Of a stretch of DNA of 64,000 bases, positions 25,116-33,885 are shown piece by piece. A program made the translations under genes and the position numbers. Positions within the stretch are counted from its first letter, which is position 1. Every line of letters starts with the position of its first letter. Below the pieces are notes generated by a model, which saw only the letters and a list, made by a program, of their open reading frames with translations, did no database searches and had not been told where the DNA came from. Origin of the DNA: Alphaproteobacteria bacterium (GTDB taxonomy: Bacteria > Pseudomonadota > Alphaproteobacteria > UBA6615); the NCBI GenBank assembly GCA_011087645.1, contig JAALLF010000014.1, forward strand, positions 1 to 64,000, written 5' to 3'.

Positions 25116-25592
25116 ATGGCATGGACGGAAGATCGAGTAGCAATGCTTCGGGAGCTTTGGTCGAAAGGACTGAGCGCGAGCCAAATTGCGGTGCAGTTGG
25201 GCGGCGTCAGCCGTAATGCTGTCATCGGCAAGGCACACCGGCTTGGCCTCGAAAGCCGACCCTCGCCGATCCGCGGCGGTGGCGGCGGTTCGCGCAGCCG
25301 GCGCAACCGGGCAATCAGTCGAGCGCTCGAGGCTAGGGCGCTACGCGGCACGATGGCCGACGAGGAAATCGGCGGCGAGCCCGTGGTGCCGGAGCCTGGT
25401 CAAAAACTGATCGACCGGCCGTTGGCCCCGCCGGCGCGTCCGATCAGCGACGTCAAGGATTGCTTGTGGCCGATCGGCGACCCGGGCGATGACGCCTTCG
25501 GATTCTGCGGCGAAGACACCTCGCCGGGCCGTCCCTACTGCGACGCCCACTGCGCGATGGCGTATATCCGCAAAGATCGTACGGCGGCCTAG
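25116..25592 (+). CDS. gcrA: Cell-cycle regulator GcrA
   Basis: 158 residues. The N-terminal helix-turn-helix is intact: 'MAWTEDRVAMLRELWSKG', 'LSASQIAVQLGG', 'VSRNAVIGKAHRLGL'. A basic, Gly/Arg-rich linker follows. The C-terminal part, with 'DCLWPIGDP', 'FGFCGEDT' and 'PYCDAHCAMAYIRK', is the sigma-70-binding domain of GcrA. GcrA works with RNA polymerase at promoters carrying GANTC sites methylated by CcrM and marks the cell as an alphaproteobacterium. No ccrM is in this window. The start is the first ATG in frame and fits the family exactly. Confidence 0.96.
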   Translation: MAWTEDRVAMLRELWSKGLSASQIAVQLGGVSRNAVIGKAHRLGLESRPSPIRGGGGGSRSRRNRAISRALEARALRGTMADEEIGGEPVVPEPGQKLIDRPLAPPARPISDVKDCLWPIGDPGDDAFGFCGEDTSPGRPYCDAHCAMAYIRKDRTAA

Positions 25593-25652
25593 TCCCGCAC
25601 TGGATATTTCTTTGCTAGCGGCCTTGGGGTTCGCGGCCCTATAACGGGGCCG

Positions 25653-26987
25653 ATGAACCTGGCCAACCAAAAAGGCGGGCGGATGCCCGATGCCCGCGCC
25701 GCGGCCCTCGAACTTCTGGGGGCAGTGCTCGATCGCGGCATTCCCCTCGATACGGTGCTCGGCCATTCCGCTGCGTTGGGCAAGCTCGAACCGCGCGACC
25801 GCGCCTTTGCCCGGCTCCTAATCACCACCGTGCTGCGCCGGCGCGGCCAGATCGATGCCGCGCTCGACGAAAAACTCTCCCGGCCCTTGAAGAAACACCA
25901 AACCCAGGTGCGCAATGCGCTGCGCCTGGGGGTCGCGCAATTGGCGTTTCTCGATACCCCGGCCCACGCCGCCGTCGATGGCAGCGTCAATTTGGTGCGC
26001 CATAGCGGGCGCGCCGGCATGACCGGTTTGGTCAATGCGGTGCTGCGAACCATCGACCGCGAGGGCGCCGCCGCCCTATCAGAAACGCCGGAAGCCGAGC
26101 AACGCAACGCCCCCAAATGGCTGCGGCAAAGCTGGCAGGACGCCTATGGCGCGGAAACCGCGACCGCCATTATGGCAGCCCACCGCGCCGATCCGCCGCT
26201 CGATTTCACCCTCGCCGCCAACGCCGCACCGCAAGAATGGGCACCGCGGCTTGACGCCGATATTCTGCCCACCGGGACGCTGCGCCGGCGCGCCGGCGGC
26301 ATTGTCAGCGAACTCGACGGCTACGACGCCGGCGCCTGGTGGGTGCAGGACGCGGCGGCGGCCTTGCCGGCGCGGCTGTTCGGTGACCTTAACGGCCGTG
26401 GCGCGATCGACCTCTGTGCCGCGCCGGGTGGTAAAACAGCACAGCTCGCCGCAGCCGGCGCAACGGTCACGGCGCTGGATATCTCCGCCGAACGGTTGCG
26501 GCTGGTGAGCCAAAATATGGAGCGGCTGGGTCTGAGCGCGGAGACCATCAACGCCGATGCGTCGGCTTTCACACCCGGCGCGCCGGCCGACGCTATTTTG
26601 CTCGATGCGCCCTGCTCTTCGACCGGCACCATCCGCCGCCACCCTGATATCGCCTGGCTCAAGACCCCCGACGATGTGCGCGCGGCGGCCGAAATCCAGG
26701 CGCGACTCTTGCGCGCGGCGGTGTCGATGCTGGCTCCGGGCGGAACCCTGGTCTATGCGGTCTGCTCCCTGCAAGCCGAAGAGGGGCCAGCGCAAATCGA
26801 CGCCCTGCTGGCCGACACCGGCGATGTCGCGCGAGCGCCGATTAGCCTCGACGAATTGCCGGGCCTGAGCGGGCTGTCCCCCGCCGCGATCACCGAAGCC
26901 GGCGATGTGCGCACCTTGCCGTGCCACTTCGCCGACGCCGGCGGCCTCGACGGATTTTACATCGCCAGACTGAACCGCCTGCTGTAG
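25653..26987 (+). CDS. rsmB: 16S rRNA (cytosine-967 C5)-methyltransferase RsmB
   Basis: 444 residues. The N-terminal NusB-like RNA-binding domain (to about residue 140; 'RDRAFARLLITTVLRRRGQI') leads to a SAM-dependent methyltransferase domain. SAM motif I is 'AIDLCAAPGGKTAQLAAAGA', and the cysteine pair used in m5C chemistry is in 'LLDAPCSSTGTIRRHPDI' and 'VYAVCSLQAEEGP'. It methylates C967 of 16S rRNA. It lies 60 bases after gcrA and 38 before rpe, on the same strand. Confidence 0.95.
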   Translation: MNLANQKGGRMPDARAAALELLGAVLDRGIPLDTVLGHSAALGKLEPRDRAFARLLITTVLRRRGQIDAALDEKLSRPLKKHQTQVRNALRLGVAQLAFLDTPAHAAVDGSVNLVRHSGRAGMTGLVNAVLRTIDREGAAALSETPEAEQRNAPKWLRQSWQDAYGAETATAIMAAHRADPPLDFTLAANAAPQEWAPRLDADILPTGTLRRRAGGIVSELDGYDAGAWWVQDAAAALPARLFGDLNGRGAIDLCAAPGGKTAQLAAAGATVTALDISAERLRLVSQNMERLGLSAETINADASAFTPGAPADAILLDAPCSSTGTIRRHPDIAWLKTPDDVRAAAEIQARLLRAAVSMLAPGGTLVYAVCSLQAEEGPAQIDALLADTGDVARAPISLDELPGLSGLSPAAITEAGDVRTLPCHFADAGGLDGFYIARLNRLL

Positions 26988-27025
26988 CCTTGCGGCGCAG
27001 AGTTTAAATCGGGTACCAAAGTTTC

Positions 27026-27721
27026 ATGGCTGATTTGCCGCTTTTACGCATCGCACCGTCAATTCTAGCCGCCGATTTCGCAAAGCTCGGCGAGGAAATT
27101 CGCGCCATCGAAGCGGCCGGCGCCGACTGGATTCATATCGATGTGATGGACGGCCATTTCGTCCCCAACGTCACCATCGGCCCCGCCGTGGTGGCCGCGC
27201 TGCGGCCCCACACCAAACTGCCCTTTGACGTGCATCTGATGATCGCCCCGGTCGACCCGATGATCGAGGCATTTGCCGAGGCCGGCGCCGACACCCTGTC
27301 GGTTCATCCCGAATCCGGCCCCCATTTGCACCGCACCCTCCAGACCATTCGTGGCCTGGGCAAGCGCGCCGGCGTGGTACTGAACCCGGCGACCCCGGTC
27401 GACGAAGTCGATCATGTGATGGACATGGTCGACCTTATCTTGGTGATGACGGTCAATCCCGGGTTCGGCGGCCAGAAATTTATCACCAGCCAGCTCGATA
27501 AAATCGCTACCCTGCGGCGCAAAATCGACCAGCATGTCGCCGATGGCGGTACACCGATCGACCTGGAAGTCGATGGCGGGGTCGACCCCTACACCGCACC
27601 GCTGGCGACCGGCGCCGGCGCCGACGCTCTGGTTGCCGGCACCGCGGCGTTCCGCGGCGGGCCCAGCGCCTACGCCGATAATATCAAGGCCCTGCGCAGC
27701 GCCGTCGCAGCCAGCCGATGA
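27026..27721 (+). CDS. rpe: Ribulose-phosphate 3-epimerase
   Basis: Interconverts ribulose-5-phosphate and xylulose-5-phosphate in the pentose phosphate or Calvin pathway. The 231-residue TIM barrel shows 'IAPSILAADFAKLGEE', the metal-binding 'WIHIDVMDGHFVPNVTIGP', 'LPFDVHLMI', 'MTVNPGFGGQKFI' and 'DLEVDGGVDP'. The gene overlaps the heparinase-like gene by 4 bases (ATGA), indicating coupled translation. Family membership is certain. Confidence 0.97.
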   Translation: MADLPLLRIAPSILAADFAKLGEEIRAIEAAGADWIHIDVMDGHFVPNVTIGPAVVAALRPHTKLPFDVHLMIAPVDPMIEAFAEAGADTLSVHPESGPHLHRTLQTIRGLGKRAGVVLNPATPVDEVDHVMDMVDLILVMTVNPGFGGQKFITSQLDKIATLRRKIDQHVADGGTPIDLEVDGGVDPYTAPLATGAGADALVAGTAAFRGGPSAYADNIKALRSAVAASR

Positions 27722-29379
27722 GCATCGCCCGCCTGCACCACTGGCACTACAATGCCAGCAAGCTGCTCTACGCCAGCCCGGTCTACCGGTTCACGCTGCT
27801 CGGGCGCGCGCCCCGCGACCTTGCCCTGGTACCGCCCGACGCCTGGCCCGGCAGCGCGGATGGCGGCGCGGCGATCGTCAGCGGCGAGTTCAGTTTTTTC
27901 GGCGAGACCGTGCGCGGCGGCTTGCGGGCCTGGCGGCCCGGCGGCATGAGCGAAGCCTGGCTGGCCGAGCTTCATGGCTTCGACTGGCTGCGCGATCTGC
28001 GCGCGCTGGGCGGCGACGGCGCCCGCCGGCAAGCCCGCGATCTGGTCGGCGACTGGCTGTTGCGGCAATCGAACTGGCACGAAGTCGCCTGGCGGCCCGA
28101 CGTGTTGGGCAGCCGCCTGTTCGCCTGGCTCGGCCAGCATGATTTCTTCTGCGCCTCGGCCGACGACGCTTACCGCCAGGAATATCTGACCAGTCTGGTC
28201 CGCCAGGCCAAGCATTTGTCGCGGGTGCTGCCGCGCGGCGCCCACGGGGCGGGGCTGATCCAGGCCGCCAAGGGCCTGATCGCCGCCGGCCTGGCGCTAC
28301 CCGGACACAGCGCCTGGACGGCCCAGGGCTTGAAACTCTTGGAGCGGGCCTGCGCACAGCAAATTCTCGCCGACGGTGGTCATATCTCGCGCAACCCGGC
28401 AATCCAGACCGAGGTCTTGCGCCATCTGGTCGACACCCGCAGCGCCCTGCTCGCCGGCCAGCGTGAGGTGCCGGCGTTTCTCATGGCGGCAATCGACCGC
28501 ACCGCCCCGTTTCTGCGCATGCTGCGCCATAACGACGGTGGACTGGCCCTGTTCAACGGCAGCAACGAAGGGCCCGGCTGGCTGATCGACATGCTGCTGG
28601 CGCAAGCCGATTCGAGAGGCCGCCCGTTGACCTCGGCGCCCCATTCGGGGTTTGAGCGCATCGTCGCCAACCGCACCATCGTTCTGGTCGATACCGGCGC
28701 ACCCGCGCCTGGCCCCACCGAAGAGGCCGGCCATGCCAGCACCCTGGCGGCGGAGATTTCGATCGGGCGCGACCGGATCATCGTCAATTGCGGCGCGCGT
28801 CCTGGTGCGCGCGAGCCGTGGACGCAAGTGCAACGTTCGACCGCCGCCCATTCGACCATGGTGGTCGACGATACCAATTCCGCCGACATTCTCAGCCCGG
28901 GCAAATCCGGCCGCCGGCCGCGCTACGTCACGGTCGACCGGAATGACGAGAATGGCAGCGTCTGGCTCAACACCAGTCATGATGGCTACGGCTCGCTGTT
29001 CGCCGTCGCCCATCAGCGCCGGCTCTATGTCGATGCCAATGGCGAGGATATTCGCGGCGAAGATTCTATTCTGCAGGAAGGCGACGGCGCCAAACCGCCG
29101 CGCGGCTACGCCCTGCGCTTCCACCTGCACCCCAGCGTGCAGGCATCGTTGGTGCAGAATGGCAGCGCGGTTCTGCTGCGGCCGCCCAGCGGCATCGGCT
29201 GGCAGTTAATGGCCGAAGGCGGCACCGTTTCTCTGGCTGAAAGCGTCTATTTAGGCAGCAACGACGAGATTCGCCGCAGCGAACAAATCGTCGTCTCGGG
29301 CGTCTTCGACCCGCCGGATGACGAAGGCGCGATCGCCCGGATTAAATGGGCCTTGCGCAAGGTCCCGAAGAAGGCCTAG
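27718..29379 (+). CDS. Heparinase II/III family protein
   Basis: 553 residues. The N-terminal half is alpha-helical with 'WLRDLRALGGDGARRQARDL' and 'RLFAWLGQHDFFCASADD'. The C-terminal part (from about residue 330) has the Heparinase_II/III-like beta domain, including 'RSTAAHSTMVVDDTNSADIL' and 'LNTSHDGYG'. No signal peptide is seen, unlike secreted polysaccharide lyases, so it is probably cytoplasmic; it may act on an internal glycan. This family is found next to rsmB/rpe in many alphaproteobacteria and its function there is unknown. The start overlaps the rpe stop. Confidence 0.87.
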   Translation: MSIARLHHWHYNASKLLYASPVYRFTLLGRAPRDLALVPPDAWPGSADGGAAIVSGEFSFFGETVRGGLRAWRPGGMSEAWLAELHGFDWLRDLRALGGDGARRQARDLVGDWLLRQSNWHEVAWRPDVLGSRLFAWLGQHDFFCASADDAYRQEYLTSLVRQAKHLSRVLPRGAHGAGLIQAAKGLIAAGLALPGHSAWTAQGLKLLERACAQQILADGGHISRNPAIQTEVLRHLVDTRSALLAGQREVPAFLMAAIDRTAPFLRMLRHNDGGLALFNGSNEGPGWLIDMLLAQADSRGRPLTSAPHSGFERIVANRTIVLVDTGAPAPGPTEEAGHASTLAAEISIGRDRIIVNCGARPGAREPWTQVQRSTAAHSTMVVDDTNSADILSPGKSGRRPRYVTVDRNDENGSVWLNTSHDGYGSLFAVAHQRRLYVDANGEDIRGEDSILQEGDGAKPPRGYALRFHLHPSVQASLVQNGSAVLLRPPSGIGWQLMAEGGTVSLAESVYLGSNDEIRRSEQIVVSGVFDPPDDEGAIARIKWALRKVPKKA

Positions 29380-29471
29380 CGCCGATTTCCCGCCCGCTCG
29401 TTACCATTCCTTAACTATAAACCGCGACCATAGCCCGGACTGCACACCACCAAGGTCGGGGTATAAAAAGC

Positions 29472-30485
29472 GTGCCGAAAGTATTAGTAACCGGCGCCGG
29501 GGGCTTCATCGGCTCCCATCTCGTTGAACAACTTGTCACCCAAGGTGCCGATGTGCGCGCGTTCGTCGAGTATAATTCGCTCGGTTCGTGGGGCTGGCTC
29601 GAGCAATCGCCGGCTCAAATCCGCGACAATATTGAAATCTTCTCTGGCGATGTCCGCGACAGCCACGCGGTACGGCAAGCCGTGCAAGGCTGTGACACGG
29701 TCTATCACCTGGCCGCACTGATCGGCATTCCCTATTCCTATCTGGCGCCGGAAAGTTATGTCGACACCAACATCACCGGCACCTTGAATATCGTCCAGGC
29801 GGCAACCGATTTCGGTGTCGGCAGAGTGGTCCACACATCGACCAGCGAAGTCTACGGCACCGCCCAGCGGGTTCCCATCGACGAGGCCCATCCGCTCAAC
29901 CCGCGATCGCCCTACGCCGCCACCAAGGTCGGCGCCGACCAGATCGCGCTATCCTATTACCGGTCTTTCGGCGCGCCGGTCACGGTGGTGCGCCCGTTCA
30001 ATACCTATGGTCCCCGGCAATCGGCGCGCGCCGTAATCCCGACCGTCATCAGCCAGTTGACCAGCTGCCAAAAGGCTGGGCAGCCGGGCCGGATTAAACT
30101 CGGCGCCACGCGGCCGACCCGCGACTTCACCTTCGTCGGCGACACCGCCGCCGGTTTTCGCGCCGCCGCCGGCTGCGATGCCGCCTTGGGCGAGGTCGTC
30201 AATCTGGGCGCCAACTTCGAAATATCGGTCGGCGACACGGCGAACCTGATTGCCGAGGTCATGGGCATTCCGCTCGAGATCGAAACCGAAGACGAGCGCT
30301 TGCGGCCCGACGCGTCGGAAGTCGAGCGCCTGTGGTGCGACAACACCAAGGCCGGCGAGCTGCTCGGTTGGACGCCATCCTATAGCGGGCGCGAGGGTTT
30401 TCGCCGGGGTTTGCGCGAAACCATCGAATGGTTCCAGAACGGCGAAAATCACGCCGCCTACAAGGCCGACATCTACAATGTCTAG
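29472..30485 (+). CDS. legB: LegB-like NAD-dependent nucleotide-sugar 4,6-dehydratase
   Basis: Extended SDR enzyme. The NAD-binding 'KVLVTGAGGFIGSHLVEQL', catalytic Ser/Thr in 'VVHTSTSEVYGTAQ', YxxxK in 'PYAATKVGADQIALSYYRSF' and 'RPFNTYGPRQSARAVIPTVI' are all typical of LegB. LegB converts GDP- (or UDP-) GlcNAc to the 4-keto-6-deoxy intermediate of legionaminic acid. The start is GTG at 29472. It overlaps legC by 8 bases and is followed by the PtmE-like gene, as in Campylobacter legionaminic acid clusters. A UDP-glucose-epimerase-like role is less likely given this company. Confidence 0.82.
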   Translation: MPKVLVTGAGGFIGSHLVEQLVTQGADVRAFVEYNSLGSWGWLEQSPAQIRDNIEIFSGDVRDSHAVRQAVQGCDTVYHLAALIGIPYSYLAPESYVDTNITGTLNIVQAATDFGVGRVVHTSTSEVYGTAQRVPIDEAHPLNPRSPYAATKVGADQIALSYYRSFGAPVTVVRPFNTYGPRQSARAVIPTVISQLTSCQKAGQPGRIKLGATRPTRDFTFVGDTAAGFRAAAGCDAALGEVVNLGANFEISVGDTANLIAEVMGIPLEIETEDERLRPDASEVERLWCDNTKAGELLGWTPSYSGREGFRRGLRETIEWFQNGENHAAYKADIYNV

Positions 30486-31689
30486 GCCCGCGCTCGCCGC
30501 CGAGCCGCCATCGGTACCGGCGGAAAACGACACGTTCATCGCCGCCGTGCTGGAGCGCATGGCAGCGGTTCTGCCGCCGGAAAGCGGTCCCTACCCCCTG
30601 CACGAGCCGCAGATCGACGGCGCCGCCTGGTCTTATGTGAAGGACTGCCTCGACTCCGGCTGGGTCTCGTCGGTCGGTGAATATGTGCGCTGGTTCGAGG
30701 AAAAGCTGGTCGAGATCACCGGCGCCGGCCACGCCATCGCCACGGTCAGCGGCACCTCGGCCTTGCATGTCTGCATGTTGCTGGCCGGCGTGGAGCGCGA
30801 CGACGAGGTGCTGGTGCCGCCGCTCACTTTCGTGGCTTCGGCCAACGCCATTCAATATTGCGGCGCCCATCCTCATTTTGTCGACATCGAACCGATCAGC
30901 CTGGGCGTCGACCCGGACGCCTTGGAAGCGCATCTCGAACGCATCGCGGAGATGCGCGGCGACGTCTGCTACAACGCCCAAACCGGCCGGCCAATCCGCG
31001 GCCTGTTGGTGGTCCATTGCTTCGGCCATCCGGCCCGCATGGCCGAACTGGCCGCCATCGCGGCGCGCTTCAACATCACCTTGATCGAAGATGCGGCCGA
31101 GGCATTGGGCAGCACCGCCGGTAACCGCAGCGCCGGCTGCCATGGCAAGCTGGCGGCGTTGAGCTTCAACGGCAACAAGACGGTGACCACCGGCGGCGGC
31201 GGTGCGATCCTGACCGACGATCCGGTCCTCGCCGAGCGCGCGGCGCATCTCACCACGACGGCGCGGGTCGACGATAACGGTGTGATGGCGCACGACATGG
31301 TCGCCTTCAACTACCGAATGCCGAACATCAACGCGGCGCTGGGCTGCGCTCAGCTCGAGCAACTGCCAGCCCTGCTAGACTCGAAACGCCAATTGGCTGT
31401 GCGCTGGCGCGAAGCCTTCGCCGGTCTCGGCGGCGTTCGATTTATCGACGAGCCCTCCTGGGGCGGCAGCAATTTCTGGCTGAACGCCCTGTCCCTCGAT
31501 CCCCCTTACGCGGCGCAACGCCCGCAATTGCTTTCCGCGCTCAATCAGGCCGGCTATCACTGCCGGCCGTTTTGGACGCCCCTACACCGGCTGCCGATGT
31601 ATCAAAATCAACCCATGGCGCCGGTTCCCGTGGCCAACGATCTTGCCGCCCGCGGCGTCAATCTGCCGTCGAGCGCCGGCCTAGTCTGA
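30478..31689 (+). CDS. legC: LegC-like aminotransferase (DegT/DnrJ/EryC1/StrS family)
   Basis: PLP enzyme that aminates C4 of the keto sugar made by LegB. The ATG at 30478, overlapping the legB stop region by 8 bases, gives 403 residues; the frame is open further upstream but unrelated. Family blocks are 'DSGWVSSVGEYVRWFEE', 'SGTSALHVCMLLAGVE', 'PPLTFVASANAI', the aspartate region 'LIEDAAEALGS' and the PLP lysine in 'LSFNGNKTVTTGGGGAIL'. The N-terminal ~25 residues are a variable extension. The C-terminal 'GVNLPSSAGL' is also typical. Assignment to LegC rests on neighbours. Confidence 0.85.
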   Translation: MSRPALAAEPPSVPAENDTFIAAVLERMAAVLPPESGPYPLHEPQIDGAAWSYVKDCLDSGWVSSVGEYVRWFEEKLVEITGAGHAIATVSGTSALHVCMLLAGVERDDEVLVPPLTFVASANAIQYCGAHPHFVDIEPISLGVDPDALEAHLERIAEMRGDVCYNAQTGRPIRGLLVVHCFGHPARMAELAAIAARFNITLIEDAAEALGSTAGNRSAGCHGKLAALSFNGNKTVTTGGGGAILTDDPVLAERAAHLTTTARVDDNGVMAHDMVAFNYRMPNINAALGCAQLEQLPALLDSKRQLAVRWREAFAGLGGVRFIDEPSWGGSNFWLNALSLDPPYAAQRPQLLSALNQAGYHCRPFWTPLHRLPMYQNQPMAPVPVANDLAARGVNLPSSAGLV

Positions 31690-31791
31690 CCCAATACTCG
31701 CCATTTCCCAGGAAAACCGGCGGAAAATCCGCAGAAAACCGCCGCGGTCAACCATTCGTTAGCATTTTACCTAAATGGTGGGGCCTACGTT

Positions 31792-32919
31792 ATGAGCACC
31801 GCGCCGAAAATCACCGAAAACACCCTTGTCGACCTCTCGGACGCCGCACCGCTGCGCCTGGTCGATGCGCCGCAATCGCTGCTCAAGCAATGCCTGATCG
31901 GACCCGAGACATCGATCCACACGCTCATCGAGCGGTTTAACGCCCGCGCCGAGCAGATCGGTATTGTCGTCGACGAACAACAGCGGCTTCTGGGCACAGT
32001 AACCGACGGCGACCTGCGCCGCGGCATGCTGCGCGGGGTCACCACCGACGCACCGGTCCGCGAAATCATGAATACCGCGCCGCGCACCCTGTCGGTCGAT
32101 CAGCCGCGCGACGACATCACCAATTATATGCGCCACGAGCGGGTGCGCCATCTACCGATCGTCGATTTCGCCGGCCGCGCCGTCGACCTAATCACTCTCG
32201 ACAAGCTGCTCGGCCCGGCGCCGCAGCCTTATCCGGTCGTCATCATGGCTGGTGGCGAGGGCACCCGGCTGCGCCCGCTAACCGAACATACCCCCAAGCC
32301 AATGCTCGATGTCGGCGGCCAACCCATTCTGGAAACCATTATCCGGCGTTGCGCCGCGGCTGGCTTCAGCGACTTCCACATTTCGGTTAATTATCGCGCT
32401 GACGTTATCAAGCACCATTTCGGCAACGGTCGCCCGCTGGGTGTCGACATTAGTTATCTGGACGAAATGACCCCCCTGGGCACCGCCGGGCCTCTCGGCC
32501 AGCTTCCGACCGGACTCACCACGCCGGTGCTCGTCCTCAACGGCGATATTCTGACGAAAATGGATCCCGCCCGGGTGGTCGAGTTTCACCGGGACGCCGG
32601 CGCCGCAGCAACCATGGGCGTGCGCGAGTACGAGTTTCAAATTCCCTACGGCGTGGTCGATATCGACGACAACGAAATTCGCGGGCTGCGCGAAAAGCCG
32701 GTCTCGCGGCAATTCATCAACGCCGGCATCTACGTGCTCGACCAGGCCGCGCTCGACCTGCTGCCGCGGGATTCGGCTTCCGACATGCCGAGCCTGTTTA
32801 CCGCGTGCCGCGCCGCGGGGCTAAAGACCCTAGCTTTTCCGATCCGCGAATATTGGGTCGATATCGGCCATATCGACGATTACCGCCGGGCCAACGAAGA
32901 CTATCCGGTTATTTTTTAG
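31792..32919 (+). CDS. ptmE: PtmE-like sugar-phosphate nucleotidyltransferase with two CBS domains
   Basis: 375 residues. Two CBS domains occupy residues ~30-140 ('IGIVVDEQQRLLGTVTDGDL' and 'RHLPIVDFAGRAVDLITLD'). They precede a nucleotidyltransferase domain beginning 'VVIMAGGEGTRLRPLTEHTP' with 'KPMLDVGGQPIL' and 'VLVLNGDILTKM'. This order is characteristic of PtmE, the glucosamine-1-phosphate guanylyltransferase that starts the GDP-linked legionaminic acid route. CBS domains suggest control by an adenine nucleotide. It lies 102 bases after legC and 9 bases before the PhyH gene. A mannose-1-phosphate guanylyltransferase is the main alternative. Confidence 0.82.
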   Translation: MSTAPKITENTLVDLSDAAPLRLVDAPQSLLKQCLIGPETSIHTLIERFNARAEQIGIVVDEQQRLLGTVTDGDLRRGMLRGVTTDAPVREIMNTAPRTLSVDQPRDDITNYMRHERVRHLPIVDFAGRAVDLITLDKLLGPAPQPYPVVIMAGGEGTRLRPLTEHTPKPMLDVGGQPILETIIRRCAAAGFSDFHISVNYRADVIKHHFGNGRPLGVDISYLDEMTPLGTAGPLGQLPTGLTTPVLVLNGDILTKMDPARVVEFHRDAGAAATMGVREYEFQIPYGVVDIDDNEIRGLREKPVSRQFINAGIYVLDQAALDLLPRDSASDMPSLFTACRAAGLKTLAFPIREYWVDIGHIDDYRRANEDYPVIF

Positions 32920-32928
32920 GCAAGAACG

Positions 32929-33801
32929 ATGGCCTCCTCACGCAAACATTTACCGGCAAACGCAAAGTCCAACCATTTCGATCCATTGGTGACCCGAGCA
33001 ACCACAGATCTTGCACAAATCGGTTACGCCCGCCTGCCGGGCTTGCTCGACCGTGCCCAGACCGACACTCTCCGGCAGCTCCTGGAAGAGCAAATCGAAT
33101 GCCTGAAGGGTAGTCGATATCCCGGTTTTTCGGAAGCGCGGCCGGACGATGGCGCGGTCTTCAATCTTCAGGCCAAAGATAAGCGTTTCATCGACGTTCT
33201 GGGCAATCCCATACTCGAACATGTCCTGGTCGCGACATTGAACGATCCGAATTATCGTCAGATTCCGGCGGGTACGCCAAACTATATTCTGGGCGGGTAT
33301 AACGCGCGGGCCAGTGGCAAGGCGCTTGGGCTACATATCGATTCCTGGATACCCCTACCCGGGCCGCGAACCTTCATGGTGCAGGTGGCGTTCGTCCTCG
33401 ACACGCGCGGCGAAGAGGACGGCTGTACCCTCGTCGTGCCAGGCTCACACTGCTTGGGCGAATATTCGGATCGCCAGATGAGTACGGAACCCGGGACCGG
33501 CAACGCCGTGTCGTTGACCGCGAAACCCGGTGATGTATTGATCTGGGATTCTCGATTATGGCACGGCGCCGCGGAAAACAAATCCGACCATCAATCCTGG
33601 GTATTGGTCGCCACAATGCAAATGTGGTGGGTCAAACCACGCACCGATATTCCGCGCACGATCCCCCCGCACATATTCGATGCTCTCAGCGATCGGCAAA
33701 AAGCGCTGATGGGATTTTGCTCTATGCCGCCGATCGACGAATTCATCAGCATCGAAGTGCGTGCAGGTTACGACATGATCCCCGAAACGTCGTTGGTCTG
33801 A
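32929..33801 (+). CDS. Phytanoyl-CoA dioxygenase (PhyH) family protein
   Basis: 290 residues with the 2-oxoglutarate/Fe(II) dioxygenase core. The HxD pair is in 'LGLHIDSWIPLPG', the distal His is in 'DVLIWDSRLWHGAAENKSDH' and the beta-helix core is 'TFMVQVAFVLDTRGEEDGCT'. It follows the PtmE-like gene by 9 bases, apparently in the same operon, so hydroxylation of a sugar, lipid carrier or small metabolite linked to legionaminic acid is possible. The substrate cannot be predicted. It is convergent with the dehydrogenase gene, with 84 bases between the stops and no clear terminator. Confidence 0.83.
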   Translation: MASSRKHLPANAKSNHFDPLVTRATTDLAQIGYARLPGLLDRAQTDTLRQLLEEQIECLKGSRYPGFSEARPDDGAVFNLQAKDKRFIDVLGNPILEHVLVATLNDPNYRQIPAGTPNYILGGYNARASGKALGLHIDSWIPLPGPRTFMVQVAFVLDTRGEEDGCTLVVPGSHCLGEYSDRQMSTEPGTGNAVSLTAKPGDVLIWDSRLWHGAAENKSDHQSWVLVATMQMWWVKPRTDIPRTIPPHIFDALSDRQKALMGFCSMPPIDEFISIEVRAGYDMIPETSLV

Positions 33802-33885
33802 CGTGAGAGCGCTTATCGCAACACAGCACGCCCATCGGAAAACTCGGCTCTGAAACTTCACATACAACCGTGAAGCGCATAAGCA

